Assembly (NCBI GenBank): GCA_002360925.1
Contig: DERN01000003.1
Location: 195,175-259,174 of the forward strand
Direction: 5' to 3'
Origin: Flavobacteriaceae bacterium UBA3339
GTDB taxonomy: Bacteria > Bacteroidota > Bacteroidia > Flavobacteriales > Flavobacteriaceae
Length of the DNA stretch: 64,000 nt
Below, one piece after another: positions 8,698 through 17,032 of this stretch. The notes under the pieces are model-generated. The model was given only the letters and a program-made list of their open reading frames with translations, did no database searches and was not told the DNA's origin. The translations under genes were made by a program, and so were the position numbers. Every line of letters begins with the position of its first letter. Positions within the stretch are counted from its first letter, which is position 1.

Positions 8698-8842
8698 TAA
8701 TTTTTTTAACGTTTTAATTTACTTTTAGGCATCAAATAAAACATAATAACTCCAATATTCCTATTTTTATTTTCCAATTTTAGAAAAAAATATGGTTAAT
8801 TATTTCATTCATAGAAAATTTCCAGTAACTTCAACTTAAAAA

Positions 8843-9391
8843 ATGCTCAAATATTTTCCTCTACTACTCTTAATAATTATATGTTGTAATTCAAAAAAAG
8901 AAAATCTTACAGAAACATCTCAAGCAGAATTAAATAATTCTATCGCTAATGATTCCACTACAATTGATACATTAAAAATAAATCAATTTGCCGATTTCTA
9001 TCTTGTAATTCCTGCAAAAAGCAATAATTATGATCTTTTAAACAGAAATATGTTCGAAATTCATCATAAATACGGAATTGAAATTGATACAATGGGAAGG
9101 TATTTTGATAAAGTGAAACAACAAATTATTCTGCCGGAAGATGATGAAGACGAAATTTATCAAGGACAATACTTTCCGAGAAGATTTGATTCAAATACAT
9201 TAAGTATAGAAAATGCGTATGCGTATGAACAAGATATTTTAGAACCAAAGAAATTTCCGACCGAAATGATCTTAGTTGCCGGAATGTTTAGCAACAAGAA
9301 AACTGCCGATAGTTTACAAAAAATACTTCGAAAAGACTTTCCGAGAACCATTATTCAGAAATCGAGCATTTATATTGGCTGTATGCATTAA
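8843..9391 (+). CDS. lipoprotein with C-terminal SPOR-like segment
   Basis: The 182-residue product begins with a short lipoprotein signal: LLLIIICCNSKKEN has a cysteine pair at the lipobox near residues 13-14. After a low-complexity linker, the middle (about residues 45-110) is unrecognised. The last 45 residues, beginning MILVAGMFSNKKTADSLQKI and ending IIQKSSIYIGC, resemble one SPOR repeat: a beta strand, a helix with the ADSLQKIL pattern, and a second strand. SPOR domains bind denuded peptidoglycan. The assignment rests on pattern only. It is likely a monocistronic gene, followed by a clear terminator. Confidence 0.55.
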   Translation: MLKYFPLLLLIIICCNSKKENLTETSQAELNNSIANDSTTIDTLKINQFADFYLVIPAKSNNYDLLNRNMFEIHHKYGIEIDTMGRYFDKVKQQIILPEDDEDEIYQGQYFPRRFDSNTLSIENAYAYEQDILEPKKFPTEMILVAGMFSNKKTADSLQKILRKDFPRTIIQKSSIYIGCMH

Positions 9392-9411
9392 TTAATTGTA
9401 AAATTTATATT

Positions 9412-9448
9412 AAAACCTGATATTCACACCCAGAATCTCAGGTTTTTT
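9412..9448 (+). terminator. terminator after the SPOR-like lipoprotein gene
   Basis: AAAACCTGA (9412-9420) pairs with TCAGGTTTT (9438-9446), followed by a T run. The loop is 17 bases and can form a few more pairs. Confidence 0.75.
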
Positions 9449-9554
9449 TATTAAATTTAATAGTAGATAATTAAGGTTAATCTGTATTTGATTGGTCGAT
9501 TACAATGTTAATTATTGAAGTCCTCACTATTAAAAAACTAAATTTATTTAAAAC

Positions 9555-10415
9555 ATGAGTGATGTATTAATTAAAAATGTAAAACTAACAAAAGAGTTTT
9601 TAGAAGACGGTTTTAGTTTTAATTCGTTAAAACAATTAAGTATTAAAAATGAAGGTTTATTTTCGACTTCGACATTAGAGTATTATGTAATTATTTTGGT
9701 TTTTAATGAAATTACGATCGAAATAGAACATAAAAAGTACCATTTAAAACCAAATGAGATGGTTTTTATAGGTCCTGAAAAACAAATAAAGTTTCTAGAT
9801 GTAAATTACGATGATGTGTTTATTATCAGTTTTTCTTCGCATTTTTACGAAAAATCTGCAAAAGATTCATTTATTTTAAATTCAAATCTATTCTTTGATT
9901 GTAATTATTCTGCTTTAATTACTCCTTTAAGAATTAATTCAGAAGGTTTTAAAACAAACGTTCTAGAACGATTACAGATTATGAAAGAAAAAAGAACAGA
10001 TCTTTACCTTTCTTTTGCTCATAATTTTATTGAACGCTTTATTTTAGAAGGCTTATATAGTATTCAGGATATGCAGTTTGTAGAAAGTAAAGATTTTTCG
10101 TCTTTAAAAATTGCGAATCAATTTAAAGTACAATTACACAAAACCTTTAAAACACAAAAAACGGTTCAATATTATGCCGATATTTTAAATATAACGCCCA
10201 GAAAATTATCTGAAATTTGCGAAGAAGTTCTTGGTAAAACTGCCAAACAATTAATTTTAGATAAAGTTTTAAGCGAAACAACCAGAATGGTTCGGAATAC
10301 CGATTTAACCATTTCAGAAATCGCTTTTGAACTTGGTTTTACCGACGAAGCCAATTTTAGTAAGTTAATTAAAAAACATTCCGGTAAAACCCCGAAACAA
10401 CTACGTGTTTCATAA
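9555..10415 (+). CDS. AraC-family transcriptional regulator
   Basis: The 286-residue protein has an N-terminal half that reads as a cupin-like sensor (about residues 1-160, with IEIEHKKYHLKPNEMVFIGP). The C-terminal half (about 185-286) holds the two helix-turn-helix motifs of AraC/XylS proteins: YYADILNITPRKLSEICEE and then ISEIAFELGFTDEANFSKLI, with the typical KHSGKTPKQLR end. Such proteins bind two direct half-sites, usually about 21 bp apart, and activate nearby promoters. The pilus-like operon begins 281 bases downstream, and a 21-bp-spaced direct repeat lies just upstream of its -7 box, so it is the natural candidate regulator. The ligand is unknown. Confidence 0.9.
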   Translation: MSDVLIKNVKLTKEFLEDGFSFNSLKQLSIKNEGLFSTSTLEYYVIILVFNEITIEIEHKKYHLKPNEMVFIGPEKQIKFLDVNYDDVFIISFSSHFYEKSAKDSFILNSNLFFDCNYSALITPLRINSEGFKTNVLERLQIMKEKRTDLYLSFAHNFIERFILEGLYSIQDMQFVESKDFSSLKIANQFKVQLHKTFKTQKTVQYYADILNITPRKLSEICEEVLGKTAKQLILDKVLSETTRMVRNTDLTISEIAFELGFTDEANFSKLIKKHSGKTPKQLRVS

Positions 10416-10442
10416 ATTATGATTTCTTAACACAAAATATAC

Positions 10443-10477
10443 ATCGCTTGCGCTACCAAAACGCAAGCGATTTTTTA
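10443..10477 (+). terminator. terminator after the AraC-type gene
   Basis: ATCGCTTGCG (10443-10452) and CGCAAGCGAT (10462-10471) form a perfect 10-bp stem with a 9-base loop, followed by TTTTT. It separates the regulator transcript from the pilus-like operon. Confidence 0.9.
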
Positions 10478-10513
10478 TTTATATAGTTCCTATACCCACT
10501 ATTACACATATAT

Positions 10514-10568
10514 ACCATTAAATTACCTTTTTTCACCATTATTACCTTAAAGACACCCTATATATTTG
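10514..10568 (+). promoter_or_regulatory. promoter and direct-repeat operator of the pilus-like operon
   Basis: TATATTTG at 10561-10568 fits the -7 consensus. ACCATTA occurs at 10514-10520 and again at 10535-10541, exactly 21 bp apart, each followed by a TTACCTT (10523-10529 and 10542-10548). The second copy covers the place where a -33 TTTG should be, and that box is absent. This is the layout of an activator-dependent promoter. Both AraC-type and LytTR-type regulators use 21-bp-spaced direct repeats. The implied leader is about 120 bases and holds nothing else I can name. Confidence 0.55.
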
Positions 10569-10696
10569 CACACTAATTTTAAAGAACAAAAATAAAAGCT
10601 AAATAACTGTTATTCATAAAATAACAAATAAAATGCAGTTTTTTACAAGTTCGTTAAAAGCACTAAAAAGTTTAATAAAAACAATAAATCAAAATC

Positions 10697-11248
10697 ATGA
10701 AAAAACAGGTTTTAGCAGCTATCGTAGGATTAATTGGTTTTTCTTCTTTTGCTCAAATTGGTCATACAAATTCAGATAACGTTACTTTAAATGTACGTTT
10801 ACATCCTATTCAAACTTTAGTTGTAAATTCTGGTCAAAAAATTGTAGACTTAAATTATGTTACGAAAGCAGATTATGCTGGCGGAGTTACAAATCCTAAC
10901 GCCGATCACTTAACTGTTTACAGTACAGGAGGCTTCCAAGTTAAAGTTAAAAGTAGTAAGGCTGCTTTAGAAAACGTTGTTGCTGGAAACGGTACAACAA
11001 TTGCATCGGAAAGTATTAGTGTTATTCCTACAGCTGGAACGGGTGGATTTGCTAACGCAACGTATTCAGAGAAAAAATTAACTACAGAAGATCAAACTAT
11101 TGTATCATCAACAATTGGTGGTGTAGATAAAAAAATATCTGTAGCATATAAAGGAGCTGGTGCAGAGGAATATTTAAATAATTATGTTGCAGGACAAAAT
11201 CCAACAATATATTCTACGCAAGTAACCTATACTATTGTTGCGCAATAA
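10697..11248 (+). CDS. pilin-like secreted subunit (candidate major subunit)
   Basis: The 183-residue product has a type I signal peptide ending FSSFAQ and no cysteine at all, so it is not a lipoprotein. The mature part is one Ig-like beta domain, rich in Val, Thr and Ser. It contains NVRLHPIQTLVV, TKADYAGGV, a HLTVYSTGGFQVKVKSS segment and a final alternating strand, TQVTYTIVAQ. The same pattern recurs in the C-terminal half of the gene at 12119. Being first in the operon, small and one-domain, it is the probable main polymerising subunit. The gap to the chaperone gene is 77 bases. Function is inferred from context, not from a known pilin family. Confidence 0.6.
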   Translation: MKKQVLAAIVGLIGFSSFAQIGHTNSDNVTLNVRLHPIQTLVVNSGQKIVDLNYVTKADYAGGVTNPNADHLTVYSTGGFQVKVKSSKAALENVVAGNGTTIASESISVIPTAGTGGFANATYSEKKLTTEDQTIVSSTIGGVDKKISVAYKGAGAEEYLNNYVAGQNPTIYSTQVTYTIVAQ

Positions 11249-11325
11249 TTTAAAAGCAATTACAATATTACAAAGTGTTACATTTTTCTGTAGCACTTTT
11301 TTTATATCGTATTTAGAATAGCATT

Positions 11326-12126
11326 ATGAATCGTTTTATATTTTTACTAATTCTACTTGTTTCTTCCTCATTCTCTTGGGCACAAACAGGTTTATCGGTT
11401 TCGCCTCCACGTTTATATTTCGAATCTTCGAACGGACAAAGTAATACTCAAAAAGTAGTTGTTACCAACGTTAGTACCGAAAACACTTTAGATCTTTCGG
11501 TAAGTTTAGGAGATTGGGAATATGATATTAAAGGCGAAAATATGATGGTTGAAGCCGAAACGCTTCCAACATCTTGTGTTTCTTGGATTACTTTAAAGAA
11601 AGAAGAAACTTATTTTTCTTTAAAACCAGGAGAAAAAAAGGAAATTGAAGTTACATTAACCTCTCCAAGTATTAAAAACGATACACTTTCTGTTCATACT
11701 GCAATGCTTTATGTTTCGCAAATGAATCCTATTGATGATATAGATCATAAAGGAACAAATATTAAAGTAAGTGTTCGTTCAGGCATTAAAGTGTTTCATA
11801 AGTTTTTAGGACAATCTGTACGAAAATTAGAAATTCATAATGTTGCTTTTCAGAAGGAAAAGAAGAATATTCTATTATCTTTTGAAAATGCGGGAAACAT
11901 TTGGACAGACGGAAAAATCTTTATCGACTTGTTAAATACACAAACCGGAGAAAAAACAACACTCCCTACAAATGTTTTCTATACAATGCCCGGAAATAAA
12001 AGAGAAATTGAATTTCAACTTCCTACTGATTTAAAGGCAAATTCTAAATACTTGGCAACTATTTTAATTGATTATGGAGATGAAAATAACATCGAAATGG
12101 CTGAACTTAAATTTACGTATGAATAA
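11326..12126 (+). CDS. PapD-like periplasmic pilus chaperone
   Basis: The 266-residue protein has a signal peptide ending SFSWAQ and two Ig-like domains. The first starts GLSVSPPRLYFESSNGQS and carries KVVVTNVSTENTLDLSVSL, the usual opening of pilus chaperones. It ends with KVSVRSGIKVFHKFLG, where the G1-type strand is expected. The second domain contains LLSFENAGNIWTDGKIFIDL, a FYTMPGNKREIEFQLP segment and an ILIDYG end, as in chaperones of the non-classical chaperone-usher groups. These proteins hold subunits by donor-strand complementation before delivery to the usher. Its stop overlaps the next start by 8 bases, indicating coupled translation. Confidence 0.72.
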   Translation: MNRFIFLLILLVSSSFSWAQTGLSVSPPRLYFESSNGQSNTQKVVVTNVSTENTLDLSVSLGDWEYDIKGENMMVEAETLPTSCVSWITLKKEETYFSLKPGEKKEIEVTLTSPSIKNDTLSVHTAMLYVSQMNPIDDIDHKGTNIKVSVRSGIKVFHKFLGQSVRKLEIHNVAFQKEKKNILLSFENAGNIWTDGKIFIDLLNTQTGEKTTLPTNVFYTMPGNKREIEFQLPTDLKANSKYLATILIDYGDENNIEMAELKFTYE

Positions 12127-13141
12127 GTTTGTTTTAATATTTCTGTTCTTGTTTCTCTCCTTTGCAATAAACGCGCAACAAGTAAATTTAGGAGGCTGGA
12201 GCACAAATTACACCACAGTAAGTTCTTACAATGGCACTACAGCTTCTAACGCTTATACATTACGTTTAGACGGAAACGGATCTTTACAAATGCCTACTTG
12301 GCGTTTATCTGCAAAAGTTACACAACCAATCTCAAACGGAAGTCAAACAATTCCGGCAAATAAAATAAGTTTATTACCTACAACAACATACGGTCAGTTT
12401 AATCCAAACAATGTCCCTACCGCTCAACAAATCGGAATTCCTGCACAAACATTTTTACAGCAATCGCAAGAAGTTTTTCTTGTTCCGCAAGCTTTAACTG
12501 GTTTATATAATAATGCTTCCGGAAATTCGTATTACAATTTATATATGGTTTTCGATTTAAAAATCGAAGGAGGCGCTTACCTTGCTAATTATACGAAACA
12601 TAGCGAGTTCAAAATGATGATTGAATTTAAGTTCTATGATGACAGCAATAAATTACGCGGAACGCTTAATCAAGTTTATACAATTCAAATTGGAGAATTA
12701 AGTGGAATTCCACCTATTACCAACCAGTTATCATTAAAAGTAGCGCCAAATGCAAAAAACAGTTTATTAAACCTAGCAACTTTAGCCGATTATACGCAAG
12801 GCTCTGCAATCATAGTTCCAAACGGATTAATAGTTCAGGCTTCAACCGATTATGAACTTAAAGTTCGATCAACACAAGCTTCTTTTACTGCAAATTCAGG
12901 CGCAACATTACCTTTGCAAACCGTTGGTTTAAACTTAATAAATTCAACAAATGTTACTGGGAATTTGTTTCCAATACGATTAAGTTCGGCTGCGCAACGT
13001 ATTGCAATTGGAAATTCTACACAAGGAAATTCGGGATATTACGATATTAAATATTACACACAACCAAACGATCCTGCTCTTTTTAATGCTAAAATGGAAG
13101 AATATTCAACCGTTTTACAATACGAAATCGTGCCAAAATAA
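12119..13141 (+). CDS. two-domain pilus subunit or adhesin
   Basis: The best start is the ATG at 12119, which gives MNKFVLIFLFLFLSFAINAQ, a full signal peptide; the upstream TTG at 12068 would place 17 residues before it. The product is 340 residues and has no cysteine. An N-terminal beta-rich domain (about 20-195) precedes a C-terminal domain (about 200-340). The latter repeats the subunit pattern: LSLKVAPNAKNSLL, LADYTQG, IVQASTDYELKVRST, ending in the strand VLQYEIVPK. A receptor-binding domain followed by a pilin domain is the plan of tip adhesins in chaperone-usher pili. The ATG overlaps the chaperone stop. The adhesin role is inference. Confidence 0.6.
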   Translation: MNKFVLIFLFLFLSFAINAQQVNLGGWSTNYTTVSSYNGTTASNAYTLRLDGNGSLQMPTWRLSAKVTQPISNGSQTIPANKISLLPTTTYGQFNPNNVPTAQQIGIPAQTFLQQSQEVFLVPQALTGLYNNASGNSYYNLYMVFDLKIEGGAYLANYTKHSEFKMMIEFKFYDDSNKLRGTLNQVYTIQIGELSGIPPITNQLSLKVAPNAKNSLLNLATLADYTQGSAIIVPNGLIVQASTDYELKVRSTQASFTANSGATLPLQTVGLNLINSTNVTGNLFPIRLSSAAQRIAIGNSTQGNSGYYDIKYYTQPNDPALFNAKMEEYSTVLQYEIVPK

Positions 13142-13154
13142 AACGTTTTATTAA

Positions 13155-15968
13155 ATGAGTTCTTTTCAACGATTTATTTACACTTTTGGATTTTTCTTTT
13201 TATCTGCAATATGTCTTAGCCAAGAAAGCTCGGGGATTTTGCTAGAATTAAAAAGCGAAGTAAATACAAATAAACCCAATTTAATTGATGTATTAGTTGC
13301 TGTTAACAACACAACCGATCAATCTTTTAATGGTTTACTTTCGTTAGAACTTCCAAAAGGAATTAGAAGTATTTCGGAGAACACAACAAAAATTCAACTA
13401 AAACCGAACGAAAAGCAATTCGTTCCTATAAAACTTTGGCAGCAAACCGAAGCTCAAGCAGGAAATGCAGAAATTGTTTTTAACTTGTTTAATAACGAAA
13501 AACAAAAAATAGCTTCGCAAAAATTAGAACAGTTTATTAAAGAAAACAATCAACTTAAACTTGCTGTAGAAACGCCTTTAATTTACCTAACAAATCCAAA
13601 CGATTCTATTAGAATTAAAACGCATATTGCTAATTTGGGAAATAAAAGTCAAACAGTAACTCTTGTTTATAAAATTCCTGAATTAATTGGCGAGAACAAC
13701 TTTTTTGAATTAAAAGGAAAAGTAGACGTAAAAAGCGATTCAACTTTTACATTTACCTTTTTACCCACCAAACGCTTGTTAAAACTGCAACAATTCAACG
13801 TACAAATTACAGGCTTACGAGGCGAAAGTAAAGAGCTTTTCGGAAATATTTCCGTTCAAATTCAAAACATAAACTCTACACAACAATTTATTTACAGCGA
13901 GACAGATGTTTGGAATAATTTGGCTCAAAAAAATACTGTAACAACAAGCTACAGACAAATTGGAAAAGATAATCATACTTACCAATTACAAGGAAATACG
14001 ACATTTGATCTTCCTGCGGGTTTTCTGTCTTTACAAGGAATTTTCTATAAAAACAACGCCGATAATCAAGCTATTTTAAACAATACTACTTTAGCTTATA
14101 CTTTATACGAAAATCAATTAAGTATCGGAAACTTAAGCAAACCTTTTGAAATGTCTCTTTTTGGAAGAGGAATATCGGTCGAAACAGCGAGCAAAACTAA
14201 AGACAAAAGCTTGGAAGTTGGATTTATTGATCAACAATTCAATCTTATTCAGAAAGATGCTTTCTTACAAAACGGATATGGAATTTACGCAAGAGGAACA
14301 TTGGATACGATTGGAAAATTTAAAAACATTGTTGGACATTATGTTTTTAAACAAGATCCGTATGAAAAAGCAGATCATCATGTTTTTGGAACCGAATTTA
14401 CGCGAGAAGTCAATTATAATTGGCGCATAAATTCTAAGTTGCACGCAGGTTTAAGCAATTACGATTTAAACAATTTGAATAAAGCTTCGTATGCTGCCGA
14501 GGTTCAATATAATGGAACTATTAAAGCTTTTAGACTTTTTGGAAATTACTTTTTAAGCAGTAATTATTTTCCAGGAAACCGTCGCGGTATTTTGCAAATG
14601 CAACAAAATATCAGCACAGATGTCGGAAATGGAAATACCTTATCGGCAAACTATTTTTATTCCGATTTTGCGCCAAAATCTGTACTTTATCCAATGAATA
14701 CAGAATCTAATAATACACGAGCTGAAATAGGAATTCGTTGGAAAAAACGCACCGCATTTGGAGCCGCTTTATATTATCAATTTCAAAACGAAAGTTCAAC
14801 AAATTTCAATGGTATTTTTGAATCGAATGTTACTTTAATTCCAAGTATAAAAGCACATCGCTTCATTGAAAATATTAATTGGACAAGCAAAAACGAAAAA
14901 CATCTTTTAAACTTGGATATCGAAAATGGTTTTGCTCAATATCCTTTTAAAAAGTCTTTAAATTTTCAAGGAAAAACACAACTTTCATACTCTTTTCAAA
15001 AATTGTATTCGTCTATTTCCTATCAAAAAGGAAGTTACTATTTATCAGAATATTTCAGTATGCGAAACTTAAATTCTGATAAAGATTTTTTTAGAATGTT
15101 ATTTTCTGTGGCATATCAAGACAGTTTCTTTCAACAAAAATTACAAGTAAATTCCGGTTTTTCTTACATAGAAGACAGTTTGATTGATGAAGCGCCTTCG
15201 TTATTTTTAAATTTGAATTTTAATTTAAACGATGATTATCAGTTTTATCTTAACAGTTCTTGGCTTCATTATAAATCAAATCCGCTGCAAAATACACTTT
15301 CTAATCATAATAAAATGATTACGATTGAAGGTGGAATTCGATTTAATTTTAATAAAAAAACACCTTCTGCAGGAAAGAAAAGCCGAATAAAAGCCCGAGT
15401 TTTCTATGATCAAAATGCAAATAATATTTTTGATGAAGGAGATACGATTGCACCAAATTATTTTACAATTTTAAACAACCGTTCGTTCCTAACAGACGAA
15501 AAAGGCGAATTGGTTTACAAATCGGTTCCTTTCGGAAGTTACAAAGTTCAGCCAAAAGTTCAAGAAGGTTGGTATCCGTCTACAACGCAATACGAAGTTA
15601 ATGATTACCGTATAAATGTTGATATTCCGTTGCATAGAAATGGAACTTTAATGGGGAAAATTGTATATGATTTTGACGAAAAACGCGTAACAGTTTTTGA
15701 TCCTAAATTAGATGGAATTGTGTTTTATATTATGCAAAACGATAAGCAAATCCAAAAAATCAATACCAATAGCGATGGAAAGTTCACTGTATTCTTGCCA
15801 AACGGAGAATATCAAATCATGTTAAACGAAAAAAGCTTACCCGACAATACTTTTTGCGACAATGTTTTTGTTTCGGTTAAAATCGAATCGGGAAAAGTAG
15901 TACGAATTCCTCCTTTTAAAATTCAGGTAAAGCAAAAAAAAGTCAACATAAAACATTTTGGAGATTAA
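13155..15968 (+). CDS. usher-like outer-membrane protein
   Basis: The 937-residue product has a signal peptide ending ICLSQ. Two Ig-like domains follow (about 25-135 and 140-245). A long run of alternating aromatic and polar strands (about 250-735) reads as a large beta-barrel. The C-terminal part (about 740-937) contains KARVFYDQNANNIFDEGD, an SdrD-B or usher-type loop with Asn and Asp ligands, then YKSVPFGSYKVQP and a second domain with INTNSDGKFTVFLPNGEYQI. Ushers of non-classical groups combine a barrel with Ig-like domains having the same VFxDxNxNGxFDxGE signature. It is 14 bases from the adhesin-like gene and last in the operon. A TonB box or plug of TonB receptors is not seen. Confidence 0.6.
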   Translation: MSSFQRFIYTFGFFFLSAICLSQESSGILLELKSEVNTNKPNLIDVLVAVNNTTDQSFNGLLSLELPKGIRSISENTTKIQLKPNEKQFVPIKLWQQTEAQAGNAEIVFNLFNNEKQKIASQKLEQFIKENNQLKLAVETPLIYLTNPNDSIRIKTHIANLGNKSQTVTLVYKIPELIGENNFFELKGKVDVKSDSTFTFTFLPTKRLLKLQQFNVQITGLRGESKELFGNISVQIQNINSTQQFIYSETDVWNNLAQKNTVTTSYRQIGKDNHTYQLQGNTTFDLPAGFLSLQGIFYKNNADNQAILNNTTLAYTLYENQLSIGNLSKPFEMSLFGRGISVETASKTKDKSLEVGFIDQQFNLIQKDAFLQNGYGIYARGTLDTIGKFKNIVGHYVFKQDPYEKADHHVFGTEFTREVNYNWRINSKLHAGLSNYDLNNLNKASYAAEVQYNGTIKAFRLFGNYFLSSNYFPGNRRGILQMQQNISTDVGNGNTLSANYFYSDFAPKSVLYPMNTESNNTRAEIGIRWKKRTAFGAALYYQFQNESSTNFNGIFESNVTLIPSIKAHRFIENINWTSKNEKHLLNLDIENGFAQYPFKKSLNFQGKTQLSYSFQKLYSSISYQKGSYYLSEYFSMRNLNSDKDFFRMLFSVAYQDSFFQQKLQVNSGFSYIEDSLIDEAPSLFLNLNFNLNDDYQFYLNSSWLHYKSNPLQNTLSNHNKMITIEGGIRFNFNKKTPSAGKKSRIKARVFYDQNANNIFDEGDTIAPNYFTILNNRSFLTDEKGELVYKSVPFGSYKVQPKVQEGWYPSTTQYEVNDYRINVDIPLHRNGTLMGKIVYDFDEKRVTVFDPKLDGIVFYIMQNDKQIQKINTNSDGKFTVFLPNGEYQIMLNEKSLPDNTFCDNVFVSVKIESGKVVRIPPFKIQVKQKKVNIKHFGD

Positions 15969-16073
15969 GTTTTTCATTTTTTACCTAGTTCTATTTCAGA
16001 TTGTTTGATAAACAAGAACTGTTTTGACTAAAAAAACTGTAATTTTAATACAGAAAATAGTAAAACAACATTC

Positions 16074-17000
16074 ATGAAATATACATCGCAAAACATTATC
16101 GATTCACCAAATCACAACACCATTTTTATGACTTGGAATTTTACCAACAACGAACAAATGGTTTCTGTTTTTAAAAGATTATGTGCTTTAGTAAAAAACC
16201 TCAACAACTCGGCCCAAGCACGTTCATTAGACGAAAACAAAGCAAGTGTGGTTTTAGGAATAAGTCATAATGCGTGGTTAAAATTGCAATTACCTCAACC
16301 TTTACCTAAAGAATTAACTGTTTTTAATCCTATAAAAGGTGCTAAACATACGGCAGTTTCTACTCCTGCTGATCTTCACTTGCACATACGCGCCGCAAAT
16401 CACAGTAATTGCTTCGATATGGCAACATCCATTACGCAACTTTTATCGACTGTCGCAGTTTGTACAAACGAAATTCACGGTTTTCGTTATTGGGACGGAC
16501 GCAGTATTTTAGGTTTTGTTGATGGAACTGAAAATCCGATTGGAGCAGATCGAGTGAAGTTTGGAATCGTTGATTCGGAAGATAAAGAATACAAAGGAGG
16601 AAGTTATTTGTTTGTTCAAAAATATGTTCACGATCTTAAAGCATGGAACGACCTTCCTGTTTCTGAGCAAGAAAAAGTTATCGGACGAAGTAAAGCACAT
16701 GACATTGAAATGTCTGACGAAGAAAAACCAGACAACTCCCACTCTGCCCTTTCAAATGTTGGAGATGATAAAAAGATTGTTCGAGATAATATGCCTTTCG
16801 GGAATATTTCGACTAATGAAATGGGAACGTATTTTATTGCTTATGCCCGAACATTCGAAACCGTAAATTTGATGTTAACCAGAATGTTTATTGGAGAACC
16901 GGAAGGAAATTACGATCGAATATTAGATTTTAGTATAGCAAAAACCGGAACTCTATTTTTCTGTCCTTCCTTAAATCAATTAGACGATTTCTTTTCATAA
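16074..17000 (+). CDS. DyP-type heme peroxidase
   Basis: The 308-residue protein is a dye-decolorising peroxidase of the YfeX-like group. It contains ILGFVDGTENP, with the catalytic Asp at residue 150, and KPDNSHSALSNV, with the proximal heme-ligand His at 223. The segment VRDNMPFGNI holds the distal Arg, and the protein ends with the family hallmark YDRILDFSIAKTGTLFFCPS. These enzymes use H2O2 to oxidise organic substrates. No Tat or Sec signal is present, so it is cytosolic or carried in an encapsulin; no encapsulin gene is near. The gene stands alone, 105 bases after the pilus-like operon, and ends at a bidirectional terminator. Confidence 0.93.
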   Translation: MKYTSQNIIDSPNHNTIFMTWNFTNNEQMVSVFKRLCALVKNLNNSAQARSLDENKASVVLGISHNAWLKLQLPQPLPKELTVFNPIKGAKHTAVSTPADLHLHIRAANHSNCFDMATSITQLLSTVAVCTNEIHGFRYWDGRSILGFVDGTENPIGADRVKFGIVDSEDKEYKGGSYLFVQKYVHDLKAWNDLPVSEQEKVIGRSKAHDIEMSDEEKPDNSHSALSNVGDDKKIVRDNMPFGNISTNEMGTYFIAYARTFETVNLMLTRMFIGEPEGNYDRILDFSIAKTGTLFFCPSLNQLDDFFS

Positions 17001-17030
17001 AAAAGAAACCTAAATTAGGTTCCTTTTTTA
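17001..17030. terminator. bidirectional terminator between convergent genes
   Basis: AACCTA (17007-17012) and TAGGTT (17016-17021) form the core stem, extended by A/T pairs on both sides after one mismatch. T runs exist on both strands, serving the DyP gene and the leftward DUF4870 gene. Confidence 0.7.
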
Positions 17031-17032
17031 TT

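Noticed and set aside
10697..15968. Type V (FimA/Mfa1-like) Bacteroidota pilus
   Set aside because: Type V subunits are lipoproteins with a cysteine at the mature start and a long protease-removed propeptide. Here the signals end with FAQ or NAQ and the subunits have no cysteine.
13155..15968. SusC/TonB-dependent receptor
   Set aside because: No plug domain and no TonB box; Ig-like domains occupy the N-terminus and the C-terminus extends beyond the barrel.
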